NCBI GenBank assembly: GCA_009380025.1
Contig: WHSP01000032.1
Coordinates: forward strand, 1 to 32,850
Length of the DNA: 32,850 nucleotides
Reading direction: 5' to 3'
Origin: Gemmatimonas sp.
GTDB lineage: Bacteria > Gemmatimonadota > Gemmatimonadetes > Longimicrobiales > Longimicrobiaceae
In this document: positions 23,728 to 31,093 of the stretch, piece by piece
Numbering within the stretch: position 1 is the first letter of the stretch
Layout of the letters: each line of letters opens with the position of its first letter
Program-made: the position numbers and the translations under genes
The notes under the pieces: generated by a model
What the model was told of the DNA's origin: nothing
Database searches by the model: none
The model's input: the letters and a program-made list of their open reading frames with translations, nothing else

Positions 23728-26700
23728 TCAAAACGCCACATTGAGCGACGCGGTGAAGGTCCGATACCCCGGCATCGCGTGGTAATCGATGCTCGGGAAG
23801 TCAGCGCCAGAACGCGCCTCCGGATCGTTGCCCCAGTAGTCGGTTACGGTCAAAAGGTTACTCGCGGAAAGCGTGAGCGCGGCCGACTGGGCCCCCGGAA
23901 CCAGACCAGCCGGAAGCTGATAGTCCAAGTTCACGTAACGGAGCCTGAAGAAGGCGTTGGACTCGTACCAGCGGTCGGGCCTCTGGTCCTCAGGGTTGGC
24001 GCTGCATTTCGCCCTGATCTCGGCCGGTAGGTTGTTCCAGTCCGAAGGGTCGCCCTCATTGAGCTTTTGCTGAGCGTGCAGCCCTGGGAAGCAGGGCATG
24101 AACGTCTCATTCAACACCATCCGCTGACCCGTCTGGTTTTGTATGAACGAACCGCCCTGGTATTCACCGAACGCGCTGATCGAGAGGTCGTTCAGAAGGG
24201 TCACACTCGTCCGGAAGCCGAACGTGTGTGTGGGATAGGCAGGGCCAATGTACGAGTCCTCTTCGATGATGGGGTCCGCGATTTCGCCTGCATTGACAAC
24301 CTTCGCTCCGAAGATGGCGGGAACGGGATAGCCTTCCCGCACCCAACCTCGGGAGCCCGAGAACTGGCTGAATCCGTACGGGATTTCCTCGCCGCCCAAG
24401 TCGATTGCTTCACTCTCGAGCAGGCTCAGCATCAGATCCACGTCCCACTGGAAATTTCTGCGGCGCATCAGCCCAAGGCCCAGGGAGATCTCAGCCCCCC
24501 TGTTCTCCAGCGTCCCGACGTTCGTCAGCTGAGCCGAGAGGAACCCCTGGCTCGGAGGGTGCTGCACGGGGACCAAGGCATCGTACGTGCGCTGCAAGAA
24601 CCCCGTGACCTCCGCTGTAACGCGTCCACCGTAGAGGCTGGCGTCGAAGCCGACTTCGTACTCGCGGCTCCGTTCGGGACCCAGTTCCGAATTCCCGAGT
24701 GAGCCCGGGGTGAACCCGGCCTCGAGGTCGCCCGATACGATTGAGCCCCAGCTCCGCACGGCGTCGAACGCCCCGGGAGCCTTACCGGCCTCTCCCATCG
24801 CGCCGCGGAGCCGGAAGAGCTCGAACCAATCGCTAGGCCAGAAGGCCATATCGGATAGGACGTACGAAGCGCTCAGCTTTGGATACGCCTGGAGTCCAAA
24901 GCCCGACCCGAACGCGCTGTTCCCGTCCACCCGGACCCCCGCGGTCAGGAAGAAAAAGTCCTTCCAGCCGAGCACCTGCTGCAAATAGCCCCCGGCATTG
25001 ACCACTTCGAGCGCTCGGTCGCTGTTGACGAGCCTCGTTGCTCCAGAAACCAACGTGGGCTTGACCAGCGGACCCGGGAAATCCTCGACGGTTGTTCGCG
25101 TGTTCCGGGTGTACTCCCGGTAAGCCTGGAAGCCGGCCGACGTCGTCGAGGTGATGTCGCCGTTCCACAGGCTTGCCCTGAAATTGGCTCCGTAATCGAA
25201 CGTTGCCGTACGTGCCTCCCAATCGGTCAACTGATACATGCCCTCCGGCTGCATTATGTGACCGACGTGGTACCAGTGTTCACCCTTGAGCCCGTTGAGG
25301 TCATACCCGACCGACAACCGGTGATCGAACCAAGAGGACGGGAAGTGGTCCAGGGTGAACCCCGTCATGACCTGTCTTCTTCGGTCGATTGGATCTGCTT
25401 GGGAGAAGTGCAAACCGGAAGCTGGCTCACCGGCCACCTGAACCGCACCTTGCTTTCCCCGCTGCATCGGAGCGCTCCATACAGAAGCACTGCCGGCCCC
25501 GATCGGAACCCACCGTTGGGTGTTCAGGCTCAGGCTCGAGTTCCAGCCTGCGCGGAGCGTCGGCGTGAAATCCATGGTGAAATTCGCACGGAACCCTCCG
25601 TCCTTCGTGTAGCCCACGCGATCCACGCCCTCGTAGAAGTCGTTCCCGCTGCCATCGATCGGCGCACCCTCGTCGCTCACACGGCCGCTGAGTGCGTACG
25701 TGAATCCTCCGACGCCGCCCGACACCCGGAGGTTGTAGCGCTGCAGGAAAGCAGGCTTGACCCAATCTCCGTCGCTCGGGCACGTCAGGTCCCGATAAAC
25801 CTCGCCCCGCGCGTTGACGCGATCGAGACAGTTCATGTAGCCCAGCCCATCGGGATTGTTGTCGCCTTTGGCGGGACCCGGCCAAAGGAGGGTGTGTACG
25901 CCTGTAGTAACGCCGACGGACCACTGAGTGGGCAGATTTGCCGATCCCCGACGGGTGAAGATCTGGATCACCCCGCCGGACGCCTCCGTACCGTACAGTG
26001 TCGTGGCAGCAGGCCCCCGCACCATCTCGATCCGCTGGATATCTTCGGCTTTGAGGTGCGAAATGGGGTTGAAGTCCATACCACCGCTTCCCGAGCCGCC
26101 GGTTCCCGCCCGTCGGCTATACATTCGAACCCCGTCGACATAGACGAGGGGCTCATCCCCCTGTGAGACGCTATTGCGTCCACGGAAAGCGATGTTGGGG
26201 GCCGACCCGGCCTGGGGACCACTCTGGCTCATCATGAGGCCAGGCACCTGGCCCTGCAGAGCCTGTGACAGACTCGGGGCCGCCCTCGCCGTCGCCAATT
26301 CCGTGGCATCGAGACGAGAGACCGCCGACCCGACCTCCCGCTGGCGAGCGTTACCAGCCGTGCCGGTCACGACCACCTCTTCGAGGTCCAGCACCCTCCG
26401 GGCAAGTGCCACTTCCAGGGTGACCGGTTCACCAGTAGCAACGGTGACCACGCTGTCCTCCGACCCATACCCCAGGTAGATGAACTGAGCCGTATACGTC
26501 CCGTCAGGCACATCGGATATGGTGAACCGGCCCTGGGCATTTGTCAGCGTCCCCACGCGCAATTCGGGGATGGCCACCTGAACGGACCCCAAGGGACGCC
26601 CCGTGTCGGCCTCTGTCACGATTCCCTCCAAGCTCCCCTGCTCTCCCCGACTGGTCTCCTGGGCCGCCAGGCCCACGGGGACCAGCACCAAGGCAAGGAG

Positions 26701-26733
26701 GCTGCTGGCTAAGTAGATTCGCATCCTATTCAT
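23728..26733 (-). CDS. SusC-like TonB-dependent outer-membrane receptor
   Basis: This is a 1001-residue outer-membrane transporter. It has a signal peptide (IYLASSLLALVLVPVGLAAQ), a carboxypeptidase-regulatory-like domain (GSLEGIVTEADTGRPLGSVQ ... FIYLGYGSEDS), and a TonB-box-like LEEVVVTGTAG. The plug domain follows (LSQALQGQVPGLMMSQSG, RGRNSVSQGDEPLVYVDGVR), then a long beta-barrel ending in the aromatic YRTFTASLNVAF. The plug sequence and the immediately following SusD gene make it a SusC. It moves bound ligands across the outer membrane using TonB/ExbBD energy. It is first in an at least four-gene minus-strand run. No sigma/anti-sigma pair or other dedicated regulator lies upstream in the window. 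ATG 26724 is a possible alternative start three codons in. Confidence 0.92.
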   Translation of the reverse strand: MNRMRIYLASSLLALVLVPVGLAAQETSRGEQGSLEGIVTEADTGRPLGSVQVAIPELRVGTLTNAQGRFTISDVPDGTYTAQFIYLGYGSEDSVVTVATGEPVTLEVALARRVLDLEEVVVTGTAGNARQREVGSAVSRLDATELATARAAPSLSQALQGQVPGLMMSQSGPQAGSAPNIAFRGRNSVSQGDEPLVYVDGVRMYSRRAGTGGSGSGGMDFNPISHLKAEDIQRIEMVRGPAATTLYGTEASGGVIQIFTRRGSANLPTQWSVGVTTGVHTLLWPGPAKGDNNPDGLGYMNCLDRVNARGEVYRDLTCPSDGDWVKPAFLQRYNLRVSGGVGGFTYALSGRVSDEGAPIDGSGNDFYEGVDRVGYTKDGGFRANFTMDFTPTLRAGWNSSLSLNTQRWVPIGAGSASVWSAPMQRGKQGAVQVAGEPASGLHFSQADPIDRRRQVMTGFTLDHFPSSWFDHRLSVGYDLNGLKGEHWYHVGHIMQPEGMYQLTDWEARTATFDYGANFRASLWNGDITSTTSAGFQAYREYTRNTRTTVEDFPGPLVKPTLVSGATRLVNSDRALEVVNAGGYLQQVLGWKDFFFLTAGVRVDGNSAFGSGFGLQAYPKLSASYVLSDMAFWPSDWFELFRLRGAMGEAGKAPGAFDAVRSWGSIVSGDLEAGFTPGSLGNSELGPERSREYEVGFDASLYGGRVTAEVTGFLQRTYDALVPVQHPPSQGFLSAQLTNVGTLENRGAEISLGLGLMRRRNFQWDVDLMLSLLESEAIDLGGEEIPYGFSQFSGSRGWVREGYPVPAIFGAKVVNAGEIADPIIEEDSYIGPAYPTHTFGFRTSVTLLNDLSISAFGEYQGGSFIQNQTGQRMVLNETFMPCFPGLHAQQKLNEGDPSDWNNLPAEIRAKCSANPEDQRPDRWYESNAFFRLRYVNLDYQLPAGLVPGAQSAALTLSASNLLTVTDYWGNDPEARSGADFPSIDYHAMPGYRTFTASLNVAF

Positions 26734-26915
26734 GTGTTCGTCGTCAGTTTCGTCCCTTGGGGGTCCTGGGTCCGCGTGCGCGGCTTCCGCCGTACGTGAA
26801 GGGAGCCACCCGGTCCCGGATTCGATAAAGAGGTGTCAGCAGACTTTCGGTCGTCGCACTCCTCCTGAAAATGACCGGAACGTGATCGATGCATCCGACC
26901 ACCGGGGGCCCGCCG
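26734..26915. other. Leader region of the SusC operon
   Basis: These 182 bases between the end of the FmdB gene and the SusC start must hold any promoter specific for the SusC operon. I found no strong -35/-10 pair and no hairpin, so read-through from the FmdB gene is also possible. Confidence 0.35.
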
Positions 26916-27164
26916 TCAGTCGTCGTGGCTCAGCTCGTACTCGCGCTGCGCGCGTGTCCGCTCCTCGCCCTGCTGACGGTCGCGTGCCCTGGCGGCCTTC
27001 ATCGTCAACGCGCGAGTCGAGGCCGACTGTACTCTCGGTACCGAGACCAGGCGCTCCAGCTCGGAGCTCGCGCACTTCGGGCAGCGGGCCGCGGCCTGCG
27101 CCCCGCGCAAAAGCGCTTCGAAACGATCACCGCAGGACAGGCAGGCGTACTCGTAGAGCGGCAT
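26916..27164 (-). CDS. FmdB-family zinc ribbon protein
   Basis: ATG 27164 is preceded by AGGAGG at ideal distance, which fixes the start; the frame is open further upstream without similarity. The 82-residue product begins MPLYEYACLSCGDRFEALL, and a second pair follows as CPKCASSELERL. So four cysteines (CLSC, CPKC) build the single zinc ribbon typical of FmdB/CxxC-CxxC-SSSS proteins. The tail is basic and highly charged (KAARARDRQQGEERTRAQRE). FmdB proteins are small putative regulators of unclear role. It stands divergent to the DUF4168 gene. Confidence 0.85.
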   Translation of the reverse strand: MPLYEYACLSCGDRFEALLRGAQAAARCPKCASSELERLVSVPRVQSASTRALTMKAARARDRQQGEERTRAQREYELSHDD

Positions 27165-27489
27165 GGAACCTCCTCCTTGTGACCGTCCCCGAAACCCAGT
27201 GCTGCTGCTCCGCGGCCGGAGCGAACACACCATCAGGTGAATGTTCAGAAGGCACATGGGACACGCCCCCAAGCTGGCGAGCCCGGGTCACACATCTACC
27301 CCAGGTAGGTAAACAATCCGTCACGGAGTTGTATATTAGTAAACGACCGCAGCGATGGCGGGCCAACGATTCAACTCTTGGGGCTTCAGGAGTCGATCGC
27401 GTATCGGAGGTGGTGCGAAGGACCTAGCGACTCTGGAGTGAACATGCGCTGATGCCTAACTACAGGTAACTTCGTGAGGGCGTCCTTGC
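27165..27489. other. Divergent regulatory region between fmdB-like and DUF4168 genes
   Basis: There is no gene in this stretch. It includes CTACC-CCA-GGTAG (27296-27308), a perfect 5-base inverted repeat, and an AT-rich pocket around 27330-27345 (TTGTATATTAGTAA) that could hold the leftward promoter of the FmdB gene. Confidence 0.45.
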
Positions 27490-27517
27490 TTGACACCCCT
27501 CCGGCCGGCGCTAATCT
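27490..27517 (+). promoter_or_regulatory. Sigma-70-type promoter of the DUF4168 gene
   Basis: TTGACA (27490-27495) and TAATCT (27512-27517) are separated by 16 bases. Transcription would start near 27524, giving a leader of about 90 bases before ATG 27616. Confidence 0.6.
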
Positions 27518-27540
27518 TCTCCCGTCGCGTACAACCTTCT

Positions 27541-27554
27541 AAGGACGCGTCCTT
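27541..27554. promoter_or_regulatory. Perfect 14-base palindrome in the DUF4168 leader
   Basis: AAGGACGCGTCCTT is fully self-complementary and sits about 17-30 bases after the predicted transcription start, a position suited to a repressor. A half-site-like GGGCGTCCTTG occurs just before the -35 box. Confidence 0.5.
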
Positions 27555-27615
27555 CGCATGGCCTGTCCGGACGCGGCATGTCCTCACGGCGCGATTGAGA
27601 GCTCTGGAGATTCAT

Positions 27616-27993
27616 ATGCGAAAAATCCTTCCGGGTAGCCTGATCCTCTCGGCCTTGCTATCCGTGGGCCTGTCGACGCCAAACGCGTTGGAGGCGCAGC
27701 AACCACAGCCCGCGACCACCGTCAGCGCCGCCGAGCTAACCTCGTATGCCAAGGCGTTCGTGGAGATCGGCCGGCTGCGGGACGACCTGCAGGTCCAGCT
27801 CACCCAGCCGGTGAACAAGACTCCGGACGCTCAGGCGGAGATCCGCGAACAGATGCGGGAGCGCCGCCTGCAGATCATTCAAAGTCACAACCTGACCGAG
27901 GAAGCGTACACCCGCATCACCTTCGTGGTCAGCACCGATGACGCGCAGCGGGAGGCATTCCGGGAAGCGGTGGAGCAGGTGAGCGAACGCTGA
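27616..27993 (+). CDS. DUF4168 domain protein, exported
   Basis: ATG 27616 has GGAG seven bases upstream and gives a classical signal peptide, KILPGSLILSALLSVGLS, ending near LEAQ. The 125-residue product then carries the DUF4168 pattern: LTSYAKAFVEIGRLRDDLQV, a charged Gln/Glu-rich helix, and ERRLQIIQSHNLTEEAYTRI. The family consists of small helical exported proteins of unknown function. A good promoter and a palindrome lie upstream, and a hairpin terminator candidate lies downstream, so it is monocistronic. Confidence 0.82.
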   Translation: MRKILPGSLILSALLSVGLSTPNALEAQQPQPATTVSAAELTSYAKAFVEIGRLRDDLQVQLTQPVNKTPDAQAEIREQMRERRLQIIQSHNLTEEAYTRITFVVSTDDAQREAFREAVEQVSER

Positions 27994-28072
27994 GGCGGAC
28001 GCGGCGTATGGCTCCTCCGGCGGAGGGGCCGGGAGCAGCGAAGCGTTCGCCCCCGAGCAGGGCACGGACGGA

Positions 28073-28106
28073 AGAGCGTCGGGGTTTACTCCAGCCCCGA
28101 TGCTCT
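28073..28106. terminator. Hairpin between convergent DUF4168 and XRE-cupin genes
   Basis: AGAGCGTCGGGG (28073-28084) pairs with CCCCGATGCTCT (28095-28106), twelve pairs with one G-T, around a 10-base loop. It lies between two convergent genes and could end transcription from both sides, though no long T-run follows. Confidence 0.6.
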
Positions 28107-28194
28107 ATTCGTTACTGGGTCCGGCGCGCTCAGCGCTCGTAGACCCTTGCGTACTCTGCGACTCTGGGGCGTAATCAGGCGCCGGCGCGCCTAA

Positions 28195-28785
28195 CTAATA
28201 GGTCATTTTCGTGGCAGAGTTCTCAATATACAGGTATAGGACAAGCATACGGAGGTGGCGGTCGCCCGGATTGCGGGGCAAGTGAGGAATGCGTCCATCG
28301 AAGAAAAGGGTATCGCCTTCCGAGAGGGGGACGACGTTGTCTCCGATCACGTACTCACACTCACCCTCGAGGACGTATTTGAGCTCGAAGGCGTCGGTCA
28401 CGACCTTTTCGCGCTCGGCGCCCGGGGCGATCGAGAGAAGGACCATTTCGAAACCGATCGTAAGGAGGTTCTTGCTGAGGATGACATCGTACTCGAATCC
28501 GTCGGCGGCCTCCTTCTCAGTTTTCTGGTGATCGTCAGGTCGGACCACAAGATACCGGGCGGATCGGGGTGCGGGGATTCCGTCGAAGAAAGTGTTTGCG
28601 TCTTCTCCAAGGGCGGCGATAATGGACAGCATGACGGGGAGCGAGGGGATCGCCCGACCGTTTTCGATCCTGGAGATCAGGCTCTTGCTGACGTCCGCGC
28701 GGCGGGCCAGCTCACTTGCTTGAAGATTCTTCTCAGTCCGCAGTTTGCGAATTCGTCGACCGATCCCGATCAGGTAGTCTTCCAT
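28195..28785 (-). CDS. XRE-family regulator with C-terminal cupin domain
   Basis: I start at ATG 28785. The 196-residue product opens with a helix-turn-helix of the XRE/SinR type (GRRIRKLRTEKNLQASELAR, then DVSKSLISRIENGRAIPSL). It ends with a cupin_2 domain (FELKYVLEGECEYVIGDN, VVPLSEGDTLFFDGRIPHLP). This HTH-cupin layout is that of small-molecule-sensing regulators of the PuuR/SutR type. The cupin has only one of the usual metal histidines in this part (H in IPHLP). The frame is also open upstream into the AbiE remnant, with no good ribosome-binding site at 28785, so the true start is not certain. The target genes are not obvious. Confidence 0.82.
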   Translation of the reverse strand: MEDYLIGIGRRIRKLRTEKNLQASELARRADVSKSLISRIENGRAIPSLPVMLSIIAALGEDANTFFDGIPAPRSARYLVVRPDDHQKTEKEAADGFEYDVILSKNLLTIGFEMVLLSIAPGAEREKVVTDAFELKYVLEGECEYVIGDNVVPLSEGDTLFFDGRIPHLPRNPGDRHLRMLVLYLYIENSATKMTY

Positions 28786-28869
28786 CGATGATAGTCTGGA
28801 TCCTAGGTTCTCAACCGGCGTGCGCTTGATGCTGATCAAAGCGGGTTTGGTGCAGCCGCGTTCTTCGAC

Positions 28870-28953
28870 GGGGCCGAAGGATATCTGTAGCGGACGCAAC
28901 GGCGCAAGCTCAAGTCCCTGTGTGTCAAGCACCGGATAGAAATGTTTTGGCAC
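28870..28953 (-). pseudogene. AbiEii toxin, 5-prime remnant
   Basis: From GTG 28953 the frame reads PKHFYPVLDTQGLELAPLRP. The start H-F-Y-P-V-L-D-T-Q is characteristic of AbiEii-type nucleotidyltransferase toxins. Similarity ends after about ten codons and the nucleotidyltransferase GG-T-A-L motif never appears. The frame runs into the XRE gene. It lies directly after the AbiEi remnant, in the order expected for abiE operons. Confidence 0.45.
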
Positions 28954-29054
28954 CGTTCTGTCACCGCGGAAGCTGCTCGACCCAAGCACCGCGCTCCGGA
29001 TCCCAGCGACCCTCATCGCGGTCGGCCAGGACTGGGTCGACGAGTGCCGCGGTT

Positions 29055-29362
29055 TTCGAGCGCGAACCTGCTCGGTTGCTTGCTGGATGAGGCGAGCTAC
29101 CCTACCGCCGCTCTGCTCCGCAGCCTCGAGCAAGTGGTCCTCCGTGGTCATGCCACGCTCGAGAGCCTGTTGGACGGCAGCGACAATCTGTTCGGGGCCG
29201 GTTCCCGCCCTCAGCGGCATCAATGATCGACCGCGTCGCGGTTGTAGCCCGGAAGCCCTCCACGACCGTCGTATCCCCCTCTCCGAACGGGCGGGTCGAG
29301 GTATGGATAGTTGCCCCTGACGCCGCGGGGATCTTACTCGAGCCCGCCTCCCGGAAGTCCAT
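29055..29362 (-). pseudogene. AbiEi-family antitoxin, frameshifted
   Basis: Leftward reading gives TIHTSTRPFGEGDTTVVEGF and RATTATRSIIDAAE. After a single-base (G) insertion near 29212, another frame continues AGTGPEQIVAAVQQALERGM, then TTEDHLLEAAEQSGGRVARL. These match the central and C-terminal parts of AbiEi antitoxins (E-G-x-R-x-T-T-x-x-R-T-I-x-D, and the A-L-x-R-G-L-x-T helix). The N-terminal winged helix is not recognisable. AbiEi normally represses its operon and neutralises the AbiEii nucleotidyltransferase. Both halves are damaged here, so the defence locus is extinct. Confidence 0.65.
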
Positions 29363-29435
29363 CGCGCTCCGCCTGGAACTGGATCTGGGCGGGCCCGAGA
29401 TTTGGGCAGCAGCAGTTCGCGCGTGGGTGAGTCCC

Positions 29436-29465
29436 TTGACACATCAACCCTTATTGATTTATCAT
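29436..29465 (+). promoter_or_regulatory. arsR promoter with ArsR-type operator in the spacer
   Basis: TTGACA (29436-29441) and TATCAT (29460-29465) are 18 bases apart. Between them lies ATCAA-N6-TTGAT (29443-29458), so a bound repressor would block RNA polymerase. A start seven bases after the -10 would fall on the arsR ATG at 29472. Confidence 0.75.
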
Positions 29466-29471
29466 GGACCC

Positions 29472-29816
29472 ATGAGAACGACTGAAACGAATCCGACCCA
29501 GGTCGCACGGTGGTTTCACGCGATGTCCGACGAGACCCGCCTCCGGATCATCGAAATGCTCCAGAGCGGCGAGTGCTGCGTGTGCGATCTGCAGGATTCC
29601 GTCGGCGCGGCCCAGTCTCGCCTGTCCTTCCACCTCAAGGTCCTGCGGGAGGCCGGACTCGTGAACGACCGGAAGCAGGGGCGCTGGAATTTCTACTCGC
29701 TCAGGGCCGACGTGCTGGACGAGATGTCCGCTTACCTGCAGGAGCGGATGCCGGACGAGAACCCCTGGGCGGCCTGCGCGTGCGGAGAATCCCATCAGGG
29801 GCAGTGCTGCGACTAA
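29472..29816 (+). CDS. arsR: Arsenic-responsive repressor ArsR
   Basis: The 114-residue protein is an ArsR/SmtB winged-helix repressor. The segment ECCVCDL (residues 34-40) carries the alpha-3 type arsenite-binding cysteines of classical ArsR, in the form C35, C36 and C38. The DNA-binding helix follows (AAQSRLSFHLKVLREAGLV), then the wing RKQGRWNFYSL. Four more cysteines sit at the C-terminus (C102, C104, C112, C113 in ACACGESHQGQCCD) and may add a second arsenite site. ATG 29472 coincides with the predicted transcription start, and no ribosome-binding site is present. An upstream ATG (29464) is out of frame. It represses its own operon through ATCAA-N6-TTGAT sites and is released by As(III) or Sb(III). 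It leads the ars cluster. Confidence 0.93.
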   Translation: MRTTETNPTQVARWFHAMSDETRLRIIEMLQSGECCVCDLQDSVGAAQSRLSFHLKVLREAGLVNDRKQGRWNFYSLRADVLDEMSAYLQERMPDENPWAACACGESHQGQCCD

Positions 29817-29844
29817 GCACCGCCTCTTTTTTTTCAACTAATCC

Positions 29845-29860
29845 ATCAACCTTTTTTGAT
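29845..29860 (+). promoter_or_regulatory. Second ArsR-type operator, upstream of arsM
   Basis: ATCAA-N6-TTGAT repeats the architecture of the operator before arsR (29443-29458). It ends three bases before the arsM ribosome-binding site GGGAGG (29863-29868). This suggests separate or additional control of arsM and the genes behind it. Confidence 0.7.
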
Positions 29861-29872
29861 TAGGGAGGCACT

Positions 29873-30757
29873 ATGAGCAACGGCGTGCGGGAAATTGTGC
29901 GGGAGCGCTACGGACAGGCGGCGCTCCGCGTGGTGGAGGGCCAGGAAAAGGCTTCGTGTTGCGGGACGGGTGGAAGCTGCGGCTCGACGGATCCGATCAC
30001 CCGGGATCTCTATGATGCCGTGAGCACCTCCGAGCTGCCGGAGGCCGCCGTGCTGGCGTCGCTGGGCTGCGGCAACCCCACCGCCCTCGCGGAGCTCGGG
30101 GAGGGTGAGGTGGTGCTGGATCTCGGCTCCGGCGGTGGCATCGACGTTCTGCTTTCTGCGAAGCGGGTTGGTCCCTCCGGAAAGGCGTATGGCCTGGACA
30201 TGACGGACGAGATGCTCGACCTCGCCCGGAGAAACGCGGCCGCCATCGGGGCGACCAACGTCGAGTTCCTGAAGGGCCATATCGAGGAGATCCCGCCTCC
30301 TGACGACAGCGTCGACGTGATCATCTCGAACTGCGTGATCAACCTCTCGGCCGACAAGCGGCAGGTGCTGAAGGAAGCGTTCCGAGTGCTGAAGCCGGGC
30401 GGCCGCTTCGCGGTCTCGGACGTGGTGGTCAACGGGGAGGTGCCGGCGGAGATGCGCCGTTCTATGGAGCTCTGGGTGGGGTGCGTCGCGGGGGCGCTGG
30501 AAGTCCGAGAGTTCGAGGCACTGCTTCGGGAGGCCGGCTTCGAGGATCCTTCGATCGAGCCCACGCGAGTCTACCGGGCCGAGGATGCCCACGGCTTCAT
30601 CGAGGAAGCGGGTCTCGATGTCGCGGCCTTCGGCGAGGCGGTGGACGGAAAGATCATGGCCGCGTTCGTTCGGGCGACCAAGCCCGCCGAGGCGGCGGTC
30701 ACCGCCGATTCCGGAGCCCCCGCGAGGGCGTGCTGCGCCCCGGGGTGCTGCTCCTGA
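29873..30757 (+). CDS. arsM: Arsenite S-adenosylmethionine methyltransferase ArsM
   Basis: The 294-residue protein methylates As(III) using S-adenosylmethionine, giving methylated and finally volatile arsenicals. SAM motif I is VLDLGSGGGIDV (residues 81-92), followed by the acidic D109 in YGLDMTDEML. The arsenic-binding cysteines of the family are recognisable as C66 (SLGCGNPTA), C154 (SNCVINLS) and C204 (GCVAGAL). The first family cysteine is probably in CCGTGGSC (C29, C30, C36). The tail ends ACCAPGCCS, a cysteine-rich end seen in some bacterial ArsM. The ribosome-binding site GGGAGG is ideally placed before ATG 29873. It lies 56 bases after arsR, with its own operator, and is followed closely by an arsN2 remnant. 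Confidence 0.95.
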   Translation: MSNGVREIVRERYGQAALRVVEGQEKASCCGTGGSCGSTDPITRDLYDAVSTSELPEAAVLASLGCGNPTALAELGEGEVVLDLGSGGGIDVLLSAKRVGPSGKAYGLDMTDEMLDLARRNAAAIGATNVEFLKGHIEEIPPPDDSVDVIISNCVINLSADKRQVLKEAFRVLKPGGRFAVSDVVVNGEVPAEMRRSMELWVGCVAGALEVREFEALLREAGFEDPSIEPTRVYRAEDAHGFIEEAGLDVAAFGEAVDGKIMAAFVRATKPAEAAVTADSGAPARACCAPGCCS

Positions 30758-30772
30758 CCGGACGAGGTGCGA

Positions 30773-31027
30773 ATGCCAGCAGCGAATGACGTGGTCCTCC
30801 GGCCCATGCGGCCGGAGGACCTGCCGGAGGTGCTCACCGTGCTGGAGGGAAGCGAACCTCCCTGCGTACGGCGTGGCGGAGGCTCTTCAGGAGCCGCGGA
30901 GTCCTTCCCGCGCTACGGCTTCAGGCGAATCGAAACGGTCCGAGGCTGCCGAAGCGGTTCGAGCCCGGCGGAGTTCGCCGACCTGTGCCCCGCGAGCTCA
31001 ACCGTCGTGAGGCGGTCGATCGGATGA
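30773..31027 (+). pseudogene. ArsN2-like GNAT acetyltransferase with frameshift and internal deletion
   Basis: The start (ATG 30773, GAGG upstream) reads VVLRPMRPEDLPEVLTVLEG, the usual beginning of ArsN2 acetyltransferases. The next family segment, EANLPAYGVAEALQE, is in the +1 frame (about 30852-30896). Then the text jumps to FPRYGFRRIETV and PAEFADLCPASSTVV in the first frame. Those are the C-terminal motifs of the family (Y-x-x-L/Y-G-F-R-x-I/V and E-F-x-x-L-C-P-x-S-S). About 60 central residues, including the acetyl-CoA-binding R/Q-x-x-G-x-G/A loop, are missing. The remnant fits the ars context but cannot be an active enzyme. Confidence 0.75.
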
Positions 31028-31093
31028 TCCGAAACACGCAGCCGACGGACAAACGGCCTTCCGGTCGCGCGCTCCATCAATAGCGAAGAAGCG

